A stretch of 22,995 nucleotides of DNA from JAGUXG01 sp043798435 (GTDB lineage: Bacteria > UBA9089 > UBA9088 > JAGUXG01), in the NCBI GenBank assembly GCA_043798435.1, contig JAZDOR010000200.1:1-22995 (forward strand), written 5' to 3'. The notes under the pieces were generated by a model. That model was not told where the DNA came from. It did not search any database and saw only the letters and a list, made by a program, of their open reading frames with translations. Numbering within the stretch: position 1 is the stretch's first letter; each line of letters opens with the position of its first letter. Below, one piece after another: positions 1-8,956 of the stretch. The translations under genes and the position numbers were made by a program.

Positions 1-3000
1 GGAATACATGGGAGGGGACTAATGACTCAGGCAATACCAGTGGTTGTGGAATTGGCTGGCATAGGATACGGCTTGAGTATCGGGAATGCCTTGAAAATGC
101 AAGGGTTAACTTGAAATGGCGTCCAAATGGTAGTAGCTTGAGGGTTATTGGCCCAGCCAATCTTATCTCCATCACCCTTCCAGAGGGTCTCCTTCCCCAG
201 AATGTAGTCGTCTCAGATCTATTCCCATCTTCGGTAACCTATTCATCCGCCACACCCTCTCCTTCAACCTCCACCCCTCCCCTTTACCAATGGAACGCTC
301 CAAATCCCCTACGGGGCTATATCACCATAGCCGGCACAGCCAATGCCAGCCTTATCGGCTCAACCACCTTCACCAACTATGCCAGCATCACTACAGCCTC
401 AACAGAAACAAGCTACGCAAATAACGGCACCTCCTGCACCTTGCATATCCTTGGTCCAGATATCTGGGTGGAGAAGACAGTAATAGGGACTTTCACTGAG
501 GCACTCCCAGGGGAGTCCATCACCTACCAGATGCGATACGGAAATAATGGACCAATTACCGCAAATGAGGTAGTCTTAAGTGATTATCTGCCAAATGAGA
601 TAGTAGGCATTCAGTTCTCTACACCAACATCAGGTTCTACAGGAACCCTATACTATTGGAACCTTGGAAACCTTATAACTGGAACAAACGGCACAATAAC
701 AATTAGAGGCACTATTTCAGATACAACCCTTGGCTCAACTACCCTTACTAATGTGGCTACCATAACCTCTACTGGAGGATTTTATAATCTTGGTAGCACA
801 ACCTCTTCCTGGAGCCTCCATATCCCGGCCCCTGAGCTTTACCTATATAAGTTCCAGCCAAAGGAGGCAACATTTACCTTGAAAAGCTCATCTTATGCAG
901 ATGTGAACACAGTTCAGGGAGCTGTGCCTCAGTTTGCTGATTTAGACTCAGATGGAGATCAAGACCTGATAGTTGATGGAGCAAATCTTTCTGATATGCA
1001 GTTTTTGCAGAATAATGGCAGTCCTGGCTTTGCCTCCTGGACGCTCATAACAAGCAACTATGCCACCTACACAGGCACGATAATAGAGACAGCCCACGAT
1101 AGCCACTCGTTTGTTGATATAGACAAGGATGGAGATTTGGATCTCTTTCAGGGTGATGGTGGCGGCAATTACATAGAGTATTACAGAAACGATGGAGACT
1201 GGAGGATGCCTGAGTGGACAGCTCAAGGTAATGTTGCCACAATAACAGGAGCAACAGAGCTTGCCCCTACCTTCTGTGATATAGACGCAGATGGAGACCA
1301 GGACCTTTTCGTTGGAAAGGCTAATGGCACCATAGACTTCTACGAAAATACAGGTTCTTCTACCCTTCCTATTTTCTCCTCTGCGGCTAATAATTATGCT
1401 GGGGTGAGTGGCAATACAAATGCTGTCCCTACCTTTGTTGATATAGAGGGAGATGGGGATTATGACCTTTTGGTTGGAGATGCGAATAGTGGTAATATTA
1501 GGCTATTCCGGAATATTGGCACCCCGAAAGTGCCAGTCTGGAACGCCGGGGTTAATTACATCAACTTTGGAGTTGACCAGGGTCACCCAACCCTTGCTGA
1601 CATAGACGCAGACGGAGACAGCGACCTATTTATTGGAGTAGGTAACGGCACAATCTTTTTCTATGAGAATACTACAGAAAAAACCCTTGATGCAGGACCC
1701 AATGGAACCATGACCTACTACATAAGATACGGAAACAATGCTGGTATAGCCAAAAATGTAGTAGTGCAGGACCTACTTCCTGGTAGTGTTACCTACATCT
1801 CCTCATCTCCTGCTGGCACACTAACAGTAAACCTGCTTGAGTGGAATATTCCAACATTAGGGCTTAGAGAATCTGGAACCATTAGCGTAACAGTCAGTGT
1901 TGGCAATCTTCCAGACTCATCAATCTTAACAAACATTGGCACAATCACCGCAGATGACTGTGAAAGATACCCAGCAAACAACACAGGAACCTGGTCCAAT
2001 TATATAATCTCAATGGACCTCTCTATCACAAAGTCAATAAGGAACCATCCCTTCACCCATATTACCGATAATTTTGAAGCAATAGATGTTGGGGATTACT
2101 CCGCCCCCTATCTTGCTGATTTAGATGGTGACGATGATGACGACTTGGTTGTTGGTGCATCTGATAAAAGTATATGGTTTTTTAGGAACGATGGTGGAAG
2201 CTTTATCTCTATGGGTTCTTTTTCAACAGGGTTGGGAGGTAGGCCACATCCCTGTCTTATTGATGAGAATGGTTATGGTACACTTAGTTTGTTTGTAGGT
2301 TATGATGTTGGAGAAGGAATAGGAAAGATAAAAATATATAAGTCCGATACCCCGTTTACTCCTTCTTCTTGGGTAAGCAGTGGCGACTTTATGTCCGGAG
2401 AAAATATGGATCTGAAGTCTGCACCTACTGGGGTTGATATAGATGGGGATGGCGATGAAGACCTTATCGTTGGAAATGGTAAGGGCGCAGTTTGGGGTTA
2501 CAAAAACAATGGGGGTGGTGCCTGGGCGTGGAACTGGAGCTTTGATATGCCAAATGACGATAACTATCGTGTTCCTTCCTTCTTTGACCTTGATTGGGAT
2601 ACTAACCTTGATCTCTTTTGCGGTATCAAAAATGGAACTATTGAATTCTATAAAAATTATGGAGATCAAAACTCACCTATCTTTTATTCTGCCCAAAAAG
2701 TAGACACATTTGCCGGTATAAATGTTGGAAATTATGCTTCGCCTGCCTTTGGAGATGTCAATGGTGATAAAACCCAGGATCTTTTGATTGGAAGAGCGGA
2801 TGGCAGGCTTTCTTTGTTCAGGAATGAAGGATCTTATGGTAGTGAGGCAGTTACCGGAAAGAAGATTGCCTATATCTTAGACTGCCAAAAGACAGGCTCT
2901 CTTCTTGTAAATGGTGTGGTGGTAGAAGACTTGCTTCCTGCTGGCGTTGGTTATGATAACTATGTGATTGAGCCTGCTACTATGACTTCCACATTCAATC

Positions 3001-5564
3001 AGACAGAAAATCTTCTTAACTGGAATTTTGGAAACCTTGGTAGTAGTGAATACTCCTGGAAGATAACCCTGATCGGCTCTGTTACTGGTGCTGAATCTAA
3101 TACCCCGACAAATGTAGCCACTATCACCCCAACCTCTGATGGAAGCCTGACAAATAACTACTCCTCTGTAACCTCCCATATCATTGAATTGGTAAGCGAT
3201 GTTTGGGTTTCAAAGCGACACTTAGAATGGGGAACAAACAGCCCTCCTTCAGAGGTACCAGCAGGTGGATACATCAATTATAAGATAGAGTATGGAAATA
3301 TAGGGCTTCTTACTGCACAGGGCGTGAAGATTGTTGATACCATTCCCTCAGGCACAACCTATCTCTCCTCAGACAAGTCCTGTACTGTTAACATTGTTGG
3401 CACTCTTACTTATGTTAAATGGGATCTTGAGTCCTTGCCGCCTTTATCAGGAACACGCACCATTAACTTCAAAGTGCAGGTAGGCCTTGAGGTGGCTACA
3501 GGTACGATCCTATTGAACATAGCTTCAATCACTACAGGGGAAGCAGACAAGAGCCTTGAGAACAATCTCTCTACATGGACGACTATCGTCAAGGTGCCTG
3601 TGATAGACCTTGTTATTATAAAGACAGGGCCTGCGACAGTGACTGTTGGAGGGGATGTGTTATATGTTTTAACCTTCTGGAATGCAGGCACAGCTACCTT
3701 GCACAATGTGAAGGCTTATGATTATTTTGGGCAGAGTATGAATGAAAATAATTTAACTTATCAAGGGCTTGGATCTGGAGCTGGATCTGTTTCTGTTGTA
3801 GAGGCAGGCTATCTCTTGACTCTGACCATTGGCACACTAACTCCAGATCTTTCCATAGTCTTAGAAGTAAAGTTCAAGCTTTCTAAAAATGCTATTATGG
3901 GGCAATCCATTATAAATATAGCCTCAATCACATACACTGGAGATGCGGGAATAGAGACACAGCTTGAGAACAACTACTCAAGTTGGATCACATTTATAGG
4001 AACCCCATCTGTAGCCTTAAAAATATGGATTCTGCCGATGGAGGGAACAGGAACCTCTGGATATGAGAGAAGATACTCGCTTATTCTTTATAACGCAGGA
4101 AATGTTGAGTCTGGTGCAACAATAACCGTCACCCTTCCTCAGGATTATCTCACATATCTTTCTACAGGCACAACTAATGTGATTCAAGAGAAGGGAAGCC
4201 CGGCTACATGGGTTAGTCCATCTGCCCAATATTCAACTTATACTATAGGGCCATATTATGATGAGTCTTCTCGTAAACTCTGGTGGATAATAGACGCACA
4301 GAGAGAGTCTCCTGATGTATATGATACTTCTCCTTATGTATATGCTACTTCTACACTGATTGAGAAAGGTGAGCCTTCTCGCTACACACTCGGTCATTGT
4401 TATACTAAAGGAACAGATACCGGATGGGGAGGCTTGGGTATGCCAAAGACATGGGATAAACTTAAAAACTTCTTAAACGGTAGCACGATTGCTCTGTTTC
4501 CTCTATATACCTTTAATACAAAGGTGGGCTCTGTATCGCAAGCAACTACAATAACCTTAACCGCAGAGATTGAGCCTATGCCGATGAAGACATTTGATAT
4601 TATGGAAATAAGTGGTGGGTCGCACACCTTAACAGATACAATTACCACAATGGCAATTCAATCTGCGGGTAAAAGCAAGTCTTTGGGGATTCAGTCTACG
4701 GCTTTAACGATGAGAAGCACTCCACATGAGCTTTATGTTGGAAAAGGAGGGTTTATCTTCTATCAAATAGAGTCTGCTGTGAGACCGAGACTTCTTCTTG
4801 ACACCAAAGATATTGACTTTCGGAATTCATTTCCATTAAATGAACCCCTGATGATCTCCACAAACACCTATCTCTTCTGGGTGAAGGTTGCGGCAACAGA
4901 GACAGGGACACATATTGAAAATATTGTTGGTAGCGAAAAGACCTCCCATTATCTTGACAGCAGGCCTCCAGCCGTAGATATTAGCTCAATAACCCAGGAT
5001 TGTCTCATCAACTGGAAAGGCACAGATCCTAATCTGGCTCCATTGGCTCCACAAATCTCAGGCTCAGGGATTTGCCGATATACACTGTATTATAAGGAGG
5101 GTGATTCTGCCTGGAAACCTTATGGCTCCTATCCTTCTTCTTCAAGCTCAGTAACATTTGCAGGTAAGAATGGTGGTAGGTATGAATTTTACCTTGAGGC
5201 AGTAGATATCGTTGGAAATAGGGCAAGAAGCCCAATAAATGGGCTGACCATTAGTATTATGGGCACAGCCGCCGATCATCTTGGGGATGTGATTGTCTGG
5301 CCAAATCCGTATAGGGCAGATAAGCATAGTCAATTAAACTTTGGAGGTTGCTCTGATCCTATCAGAAATCTCACTGCCGATGCTAAAATTCGTGTCTTCA
5401 ATATCAAGGGTGAACTGGTGAAGGAGAAAGAGGTATATCCTCCATCAGAAGGTGTCTTGCGATGGATAAACCCAGAAAGAGAGGTCGCTTCTGGTGTTTA
5501 TATCTATGTGATTACAAATCAGGCTGGTGAGAAACACATCGGCAAGCTGGCAATAATTAAATAA
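1..5564 (+). CDS. Giant secreted/surface protein: PA14 tail, DUF11 repeats, FG-GAP (VCBS) repeats, C-terminal sorting-like domain (5'-truncated)
   Basis: The frame is open from base 3 to the TAA at 5562-5564, so the gene enters from outside the window; the TTG at 111 is not its start. The first ~50 residues (motif HRIRLEY, then RVNLKW) look like the end of a PA14 carbohydrate-binding domain. Beta-sandwich DUF11-type repeats follow (about nt 140-450, 460-815, 1680-2005, 2850-3180, 3190-3590, 3600-3990 and 4010 onward), with signatures such as YGNNG and VVxDxLP. Between them lie FG-GAP/VCBS blades with calcium-loop motifs DxDxDGDxDL, five near nt 920-1670 and four near 2110-2850. An Fn3/Ig-like segment (about 4960-5260) precedes a terminal module (about 5280-5564) with WPNP, FNIKGE and SGVYIY, like FlgD-Ig or type IX sorting domains. 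Probable role is adhesion or an extracellular matrix or sheath. Architecture is clear; function is inferred. Confidence 0.9.
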   Translation, partial: NTWEGTNDSGNTSGCGIGWHRIRLEYRECLENARVNLKWRPNGSSLRVIGPANLISITLPEGLLPQNVVVSDLFPSSVTYSSATPSPSTSTPPLYQWNAPNPLRGYITIAGTANASLIGSTTFTNYASITTASTETSYANNGTSCTLHILGPDIWVEKTVIGTFTEALPGESITYQMRYGNNGPITANEVVLSDYLPNEIVGIQFSTPTSGSTGTLYYWNLGNLITGTNGTITIRGTISDTTLGSTTLTNVATITSTGGFYNLGSTTSSWSLHIPAPELYLYKFQPKEATFTLKSSSYADVNTVQGAVPQFADLDSDGDQDLIVDGANLSDMQFLQNNGSPGFASWTLITSNYATYTGTIIETAHDSHSFVDIDKDGDLDLFQGDGGGNYIEYYRNDGDWRMPEWTAQGNVATITGATELAPTFCDIDADGDQDLFVGKANGTIDFYENTGSSTLPIFSSAANNYAGVSGNTNAVPTFVDIEGDGDYDLLVGDANSGNIRLFRNIGTPKVPVWNAGVNYINFGVDQGHPTLADIDADGDSDLFIGVGNGTIFFYENTTEKTLDAGPNGTMTYYIRYGNNAGIAKNVVVQDLLPGSVTYISSSPAGTLTVNLLEWNIPTLGLRESGTISVTVSVGNLPDSSILTNIGTITADDCERYPANNTGTWSNYIISMDLSITKSIRNHPFTHITDNFEAIDVGDYSAPYLADLDGDDDDDLVVGASDKSIWFFRNDGGSFISMGSFSTGLGGRPHPCLIDENGYGTLSLFVGYDVGEGIGKIKIYKSDTPFTPSSWVSSGDFMSGENMDLKSAPTGVDIDGDGDEDLIVGNGKGAVWGYKNNGGGAWAWNWSFDMPNDDNYRVPSFFDLDWDTNLDLFCGIKNGTIEFYKNYGDQNSPIFYSAQKVDTFAGINVGNYASPAFGDVNGDKTQDLLIGRADGRLSLFRNEGSYGSEAVTGKKIAYILDCQKTGSLLVNGVVVEDLLPAGVGYDNYVIEPATMTSTFNQTENLLNWNFGNLGSSEYSWKITLIGSVTGAESNTPTNVATITPTSDGSLTNNYSSVTSHIIELVSDVWVSKRHLEWGTNSPPSEVPAGGYINYKIEYGNIGLLTAQGVKIVDTIPSGTTYLSSDKSCTVNIVGTLTYVKWDLESLPPLSGTRTINFKVQVGLEVATGTILLNIASITTGEADKSLENNLSTWTTIVKVPVIDLVIIKTGPATVTVGGDVLYVLTFWNAGTATLHNVKAYDYFGQSMNENNLTYQGLGSGAGSVSVVEAGYLLTLTIGTLTPDLSIVLEVKFKLSKNAIMGQSIINIASITYTGDAGIETQLENNYSSWITFIGTPSVALKIWILPMEGTGTSGYERRYSLILYNAGNVESGATITVTLPQDYLTYLSTGTTNVIQEKGSPATWVSPSAQYSTYTIGPYYDESSRKLWWIIDAQRESPDVYDTSPYVYATSTLIEKGEPSRYTLGHCYTKGTDTGWGGLGMPKTWDKLKNFLNGSTIALFPLYTFNTKVGSVSQATTITLTAEIEPMPMKTFDIMEISGGSHTLTDTITTMAIQSAGKSKSLGIQSTALTMRSTPHELYVGKGGFIFYQIESAVRPRLLLDTKDIDFRNSFPLNEPLMISTNTYLFWVKVAATETGTHIENIVGSEKTSHYLDSRPPAVDISSITQDCLINWKGTDPNLAPLAPQISGSGICRYTLYYKEGDSAWKPYGSYPSSSSSVTFAGKNGGRYEFYLEAVDIVGNRARSPINGLTISIMGTAADHLGDVIVWPNPYRADKHSQLNFGGCSDPIRNLTADAKIRVFNIKGELVKEKEVYPPSEGVLRWINPEREVASGVYIYVITNQAGEKHIGKLAIIK

Positions 5565-5590
5565 AGAGATTTTTAACCGCTAATTCTTTA

Positions 5591-5692
5591 CCGCAAAGAA
5601 CGCAAAGGGTTACGCAAAGTTCGCAAAGAAAAGAATTATAATAATCTATCTTCTTTGCGAACTTTGCGGTTATTTCTTTGCGTCCTTTGCGG
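5591..5692. terminator. Large GCAAAG-type hairpin between convergent genes, probable bidirectional terminator
   Basis: The inner arms 5613-5630 and 5651-5668 are perfect 18-bp inverted repeats (CGCAAAGTTCGCAAAGAA and its complement) around a 20-base loop. Outer arms 5591-5607 and 5676-5692 pair with one mismatch, separated from the inner stem by a small internal loop. It sits exactly between the 3' ends of the giant protein gene and thrS, where a shared terminator is expected. There is no classical T-tract directly after the stem, so the terminator role is inferred from position and structure. Confidence 0.6.
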
Positions 5693-5697
5693 TTAGA

Positions 5698-7410
5698 TTA
5701 TATTATCTTCTTCTCCTGTATCTCACACCTTAACATTTCAATAAAATTGGGAATCTCAAATTTTCCCATATCTCCTTTAGATCTGTGGCGAAGGCTTATG
5801 GTGCCTTCTTCTGCCTCTCTCTTTCCAACAATGGCCATATAGGGAATCTTCTCCTCTTGGGCTTCAGCTATCTTCTTTCCAATCTTCTCAGCCCGCAAGT
5901 CTGCCTCTGCTCTTATTCCTGCAAAAAGAAGCTCATCTTTTATCTTATTGGCATATTCTGCTGCAGCATCTGTAATACTCATCACCCTTACCTGAACAGG
6001 TGAAAGCCATAGGGGAAATTTGCCGCCGTAGTGCTCAATCAAAGCCCCAATAAATCTCTCCATACTTCCAAGCACAACCCGATGGATCATCACTGGTTGA
6101 TGGGGTTTTCCATCCTCTCCGATATACTCTACCCCAAACCTCTCTGGCAGATTAAAGTCAACCTGGATGGTTGGCCCCTGCCAGCTCCTTTTTAAGCAAT
6201 CCTTGAGCTTCACATCTATCTTTGGCCCATAGAAGACAGCCTCTCCTTCATCTATTGTAAACGGCAATCCCTCTTTTTTGAGCACATCTGCCAAAATTAA
6301 GGTTGCCATATCCCATTTTTCCTTTGTTCCCACAAACTTCTCAGGTCTTGTGGAAAGATAAACCTCATATTCACTAAAACCAAAAATAGAAAGCATTCTC
6401 TGAAAGAACCTGATCACCCTTCCTATCTCATTCATCAGTTGGTCTTCTGTGCAGAAGATATGGGCGTCATCCTGAGTGAAACCCCGAACCCTTAATAATC
6501 CATGCAACACCCCTGTTTTTTCATATCGATAGACTGTTCCAAGCTCAAAGTATCTCATAGGCAAATCCCTGAAGCTCCTTGTTTTTGTTTTGTATATCAA
6601 GATATGCCCCGGGCAGTTCATAGGCTTTAAGATATAATCCTCTTTCTCTTTGTTGATGAAATACATATTCTCAGAGTAATAGTCGCAGTGACCTGAGGTC
6701 TGCCATAGCTCCTTTCTTCCTATGTGGGGTGTGGCCACCTCAAGGTATCCCTCTTTTCTGTGTTCTTCCTTCAGATATTGGGTAATCTGGTCTACCAAGA
6801 CCTTTCCATGTGGATGGTAGAAGATAAGTCCAGAGCCTGCTTCTTCATAGATAGAAAATAGTGATAAAGCAGAACCGAGCTTTCTATGGTCCCTCTTCTT
6901 TGCCTCCTCTATCCTCTCTAAATATTCATCAAGCTCTGGCTGGCTTTCAAAGGATATGCCATAGATTCTGGTTAGCATCGGATTCTTTTCATTCCCTTTC
7001 CAGTATGCTCCAGCTATCCTTGTCAGCTTAAAAGCCTTGACTTCCTTTGTTGATGAGATATGAGGACCCTTGCATAAGTCAGAAAACTCACCGTTTGTAA
7101 AGAAGGAGACCTCAGCATCTAAGAGCCCCGAGAGCAGTTCAAGCTTATAAGATTGATTGTCTTCTGTCAGGATTCTTTCTGCCTCTTCCTTGCTTGATAT
7201 TCGTTTTTCAAACCTCTGGTCCTCCTTTATAATCTTTCTCATCTCCTCCTCTATCCTTGGCAGGTCTTCTGGGGTGAAGGGATGATCAAAGTCGTAGTAG
7301 AAGCCTTCTTCTATAGCCGGGCCTATCCCCAGCCTTACTTTACCAAAAAGCCTTCGGACAGCAGTAGCTAAAATATGCGATGTTGAATGCCAGAGAATAT
7401 TTTTTTCCAT
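5698..7410 (-). CDS. thrS: Threonyl-tRNA synthetase, lacking the N-terminal TGS domain
   Basis: Class II aminoacyl-tRNA synthetase that charges tRNA-Thr in the cytoplasm. The protein (570 aa) begins directly in the editing domain: zinc-site-like residues H8 and H12 (HSTSH) and C113/H117 (CKGPH) remove mis-acylated Ser-tRNA. The catalytic core has MNCPGH at 264-269 with the zinc ligand Cys266, motif 2 around RYFELGTVYRYE (286-297), and motif 3 GSMERF (448-453). The C-terminal anticodon-binding domain spans about 466-565. The E. coli enzyme is about 640 aa and has an N-terminal TGS domain, absent here; an in-frame TGA at 7432-7434 upstream of the ATG rules out a simple extension. No Shine-Dalgarno is visible. 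Repeats of the same GCAAAG family lie on both sides of the gene. Confidence 0.97.
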   Translation of the reverse strand: MEKNILWHSTSHILATAVRRLFGKVRLGIGPAIEEGFYYDFDHPFTPEDLPRIEEEMRKIIKEDQRFEKRISSKEEAERILTEDNQSYKLELLSGLLDAEVSFFTNGEFSDLCKGPHISSTKEVKAFKLTRIAGAYWKGNEKNPMLTRIYGISFESQPELDEYLERIEEAKKRDHRKLGSALSLFSIYEEAGSGLIFYHPHGKVLVDQITQYLKEEHRKEGYLEVATPHIGRKELWQTSGHCDYYSENMYFINKEKEDYILKPMNCPGHILIYKTKTRSFRDLPMRYFELGTVYRYEKTGVLHGLLRVRGFTQDDAHIFCTEDQLMNEIGRVIRFFQRMLSIFGFSEYEVYLSTRPEKFVGTKEKWDMATLILADVLKKEGLPFTIDEGEAVFYGPKIDVKLKDCLKRSWQGPTIQVDFNLPERFGVEYIGEDGKPHQPVMIHRVVLGSMERFIGALIEHYGGKFPLWLSPVQVRVMSITDAAAEYANKIKDELLFAGIRAEADLRAEKIGKKIAEAQEEKIPYMAIVGKREAEEGTISLRHRSKGDMGKFEIPNFIEMLRCEIQEKKII

Positions 7411-7417
7411 AGCGAAA

Positions 7418-7425
7418 ATATTATC
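7418..7425 (-). promoter_or_regulatory. Putative extended -10 element immediately upstream of thrS
   Basis: On the minus strand the bases before the thrS ATG read TTGATAATATTTTCGCT. This contains TGA-TAATAT (TG-N-hexamer form), with TAATAT at 7418-7423 ending 7 bases before the ATG; an overlapping GATAAT (7420-7425) is the better hexamer and ends 9 bases before it. No good -35 is seen at 17-18 bases. Either reading would place the transcript start at or within about 3 bases of the start codon. Confidence 0.35.
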
Positions 7426-7450
7426 AAGTAATCAAATTAAGATACAGAGT

Positions 7451-7602
7451 AACCGCAAAGGACGCAAAGTAAATCGCAAAGGACAGAGAAGAGAAAGAAT
7501 TATTGTAAATTAATTCTTAGCGAACTTTGCGTAACCCTTTGCGTTCTTTGCGGTAAAGTCTTTGACGAACTTTGCGTAACTCTTTGCGTTCTTTGCGGTA
7601 AA
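7451..7602. repeat. GCAAAG-family intergenic repeat with two tandem 37-bp copies
   Basis: Two direct copies at 7521-7557 and 7566-7602 (period 45) differ at one position and read CGAACTTTGCG...GCGGTAAA. The first copy is the exact reverse complement of 5587-5623 on the other side of thrS, 37 of 37 bases. A third, more divergent block in opposite orientation begins at 7451 (AACCGCAAAGGACGCAAAG) and can pair with the direct copies, so this gap can also form a long hairpin. It lies after the aminotransferase stop (minus strand) and before thrS, so it may end the upstream transcript. Confidence 0.85.
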
Positions 7603-7624
7603 AAATTTAGTAATAACCTTTCCT

Positions 7625-8761
7625 TTATAGCCCTGCCAGGAATCTTTTCATTCTGATAAGTGCCTCTTCTATCTTCTCCTTTTGGACAGCAAAGGATGTG
7701 CGGATAAACCCTTCTCCAGACTCACCAAAGGCATCCCCTGGAACAACAGCAACCTTCTCAGATAATAAGAGTCTTTCGGCAAACTCAGAGGAAGAAAGAC
7801 CTGATCTTAAAATTTTCGGAAAGGCAAAGAAGGCACCATCAGGCAGAAGGCATTCCATGCCGATTGAATTTAAGCCTGAAACCATCAGATTTCTCCTCTT
7901 TTCATACTCCTCCTTCATCTCATTCCAGGTATCAGAGGATAGGGCAGAGATTGCTGCCCTTTGTGATATCGTGGGTGGACAGAGCATCGTATATTGCTGA
8001 ATCTTACACATCGCACCAATGATATCCGCAGGTCCTGCAGCATAACCTACCCTCCACCCTGTCATGGCATAACCCTTTGAGAAACCGGAGAGATAAATAG
8101 TCTTCTCTTTGTCTTGTGAGGCAAAAGGGATATGGGGCTGTTCATAAGATAGGTGTTCATATATCTCATCTGAGATAACAATCAGATTATTCTTCTTGCA
8201 GACTCCAGCTAAGCCAAGAAGCTCTTCTTTGGTATAGCTTACACCTGTGGGATTGTTTGGATAGCAGAGAATGATAGCCTTTGTCTTATCAGATATGGCA
8301 TCGGAAATAGCCTTTGGCTTTATTTTGAATCCATCTTCATACAATGTGGAAATGGTCACAGGCTTTCCTCCAGCCAATAAAGTACAGGGTTTGTAAGAGA
8401 CATAAGAAGGTTCTGGAATAAGCACCTCATCACCAGGGTCCAATATAGCCCTTAAAGCCAAATCTATTCCCTGGGAGACACCTGTAGTGATTAGAATTTC
8501 AGATTCTGGGTTGTATGAAAGATTGTGTTTAGAAGAGAGTGTTTCAGCTATCTTTTCCCGAAGTTCAATAAGCCCTGCATTGGAGGTATAGGTTGTCCAG
8601 CCCTTTTCAATAGAGTAGATTGCTTCCTCCCTGATATGCCAGGGCGTAGGAAAATCAGGCTCCCCAACCCCTAATGTGATGACATCCTTCATTTTACCGA
8701 GGATGTCAAAAAACCTTCTGATTCCTGATGGCGGAATATCCCTGACAATTTTTGAAATCAT
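7625..8761 (-). CDS. PLP-dependent class I/II aminotransferase (AspB/PatA-like)
   Basis: Fold-type I pyridoxal-phosphate aminotransferase of 378 aa, normal for the family. Visible hallmarks are GEPDFPTP (33-40), the TSNAGLIELR segment (59-68), YPNNPTG (167-173) with the cofactor Asn, DEIYEHL (198-204) with the PLP-pyridine Asp198, the Schiff-base lysine K229 in SGFSKGYAMTGWRVGY, and a C-terminal substrate Arg354 in GFIRTSFA. It transfers amino groups between an amino acid such as aspartate or an aromatic/alanine substrate and 2-oxoglutarate; the substrate cannot be told from sequence, so no symbol is given. The gene is flanked by GCAAAG repeats downstream and ATTCAG heptads upstream, and has no obvious Shine-Dalgarno. 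It follows pilT on the same strand but is probably a separate unit. Confidence 0.95.
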   Translation of the reverse strand: MISKIVRDIPPSGIRRFFDILGKMKDVITLGVGEPDFPTPWHIREEAIYSIEKGWTTYTSNAGLIELREKIAETLSSKHNLSYNPESEILITTGVSQGIDLALRAILDPGDEVLIPEPSYVSYKPCTLLAGGKPVTISTLYEDGFKIKPKAISDAISDKTKAIILCYPNNPTGVSYTKEELLGLAGVCKKNNLIVISDEIYEHLSYEQPHIPFASQDKEKTIYLSGFSKGYAMTGWRVGYAAGPADIIGAMCKIQQYTMLCPPTISQRAAISALSSDTWNEMKEEYEKRRNLMVSGLNSIGMECLLPDGAFFAFPKILRSGLSSSEFAERLLLSEKVAVVPGDAFGESGEGFIRTSFAVQKEKIEEALIRMKRFLAGL

Positions 8762-8770
8762 AATAATAAC

Positions 8771-8956
8771 TATTCAGGTATTCAGAATTCAGGAGTCAGA
8801 ATTCAGAATAGTCCCACAGTAAGATTCTATACCCAAATAAATCAGTCCTTGCAACAAACTAAATAGAATTCAGTAGTTAGAATACAGAAGTCAGAATGAA
8901 AAACCTGCATCTATTTTGAATTCTGTATTCTGAATTCTGTATTCTGAATTCTGTTT
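8771..8956. repeat. Period-7 degenerate repeats (ATTCAGA/GAATTCA word) in the pilT-aminotransferase gap
   Basis: Three blocks of seven-base repeats occupy this gap. At 8772-8813 ATTCAG-type hexads recur at 8772, 8780, 8787, 8794 and 8801 (step 7 after the first). At 8866-8900 five consecutive heptads begin with GAATTCA and GTAGTTA. At 8917-8951 five heptads alternate TGAATTC and TGTATTC, which is the same word in inverse orientation, running up to the pilT stop codon. The second and third blocks face each other across 16 bases and can form an imperfect hairpin of about 35 bp at the 3' end of the pilT message. Confidence 0.85.

Noticed and set aside
111..113. TTG as start codon of the giant protein
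   Set aside because: The frame is open to the window edge and the upstream residues continue a PA14-like domain, so this TTG is internal.
2223..2669. Minus-strand open frame opposite the FG-GAP region
   Set aside because: Repeated Asp-rich codons on the plus strand leave the reverse frame open; no start signal or protein-like pattern.
5565..5697. A T-box or other tRNA-sensing leader for thrS
   Set aside because: This gap is downstream of thrS, not upstream; the true upstream gap shows GCAAAG repeats and none of the T-box landmarks.
8771..8956. A CRISPR array in the ATTCAG repeats
   Set aside because: Units are only 7 bases with no spacers; CRISPR repeats are 23-47 bases with unique spacers, and no cas genes are present.
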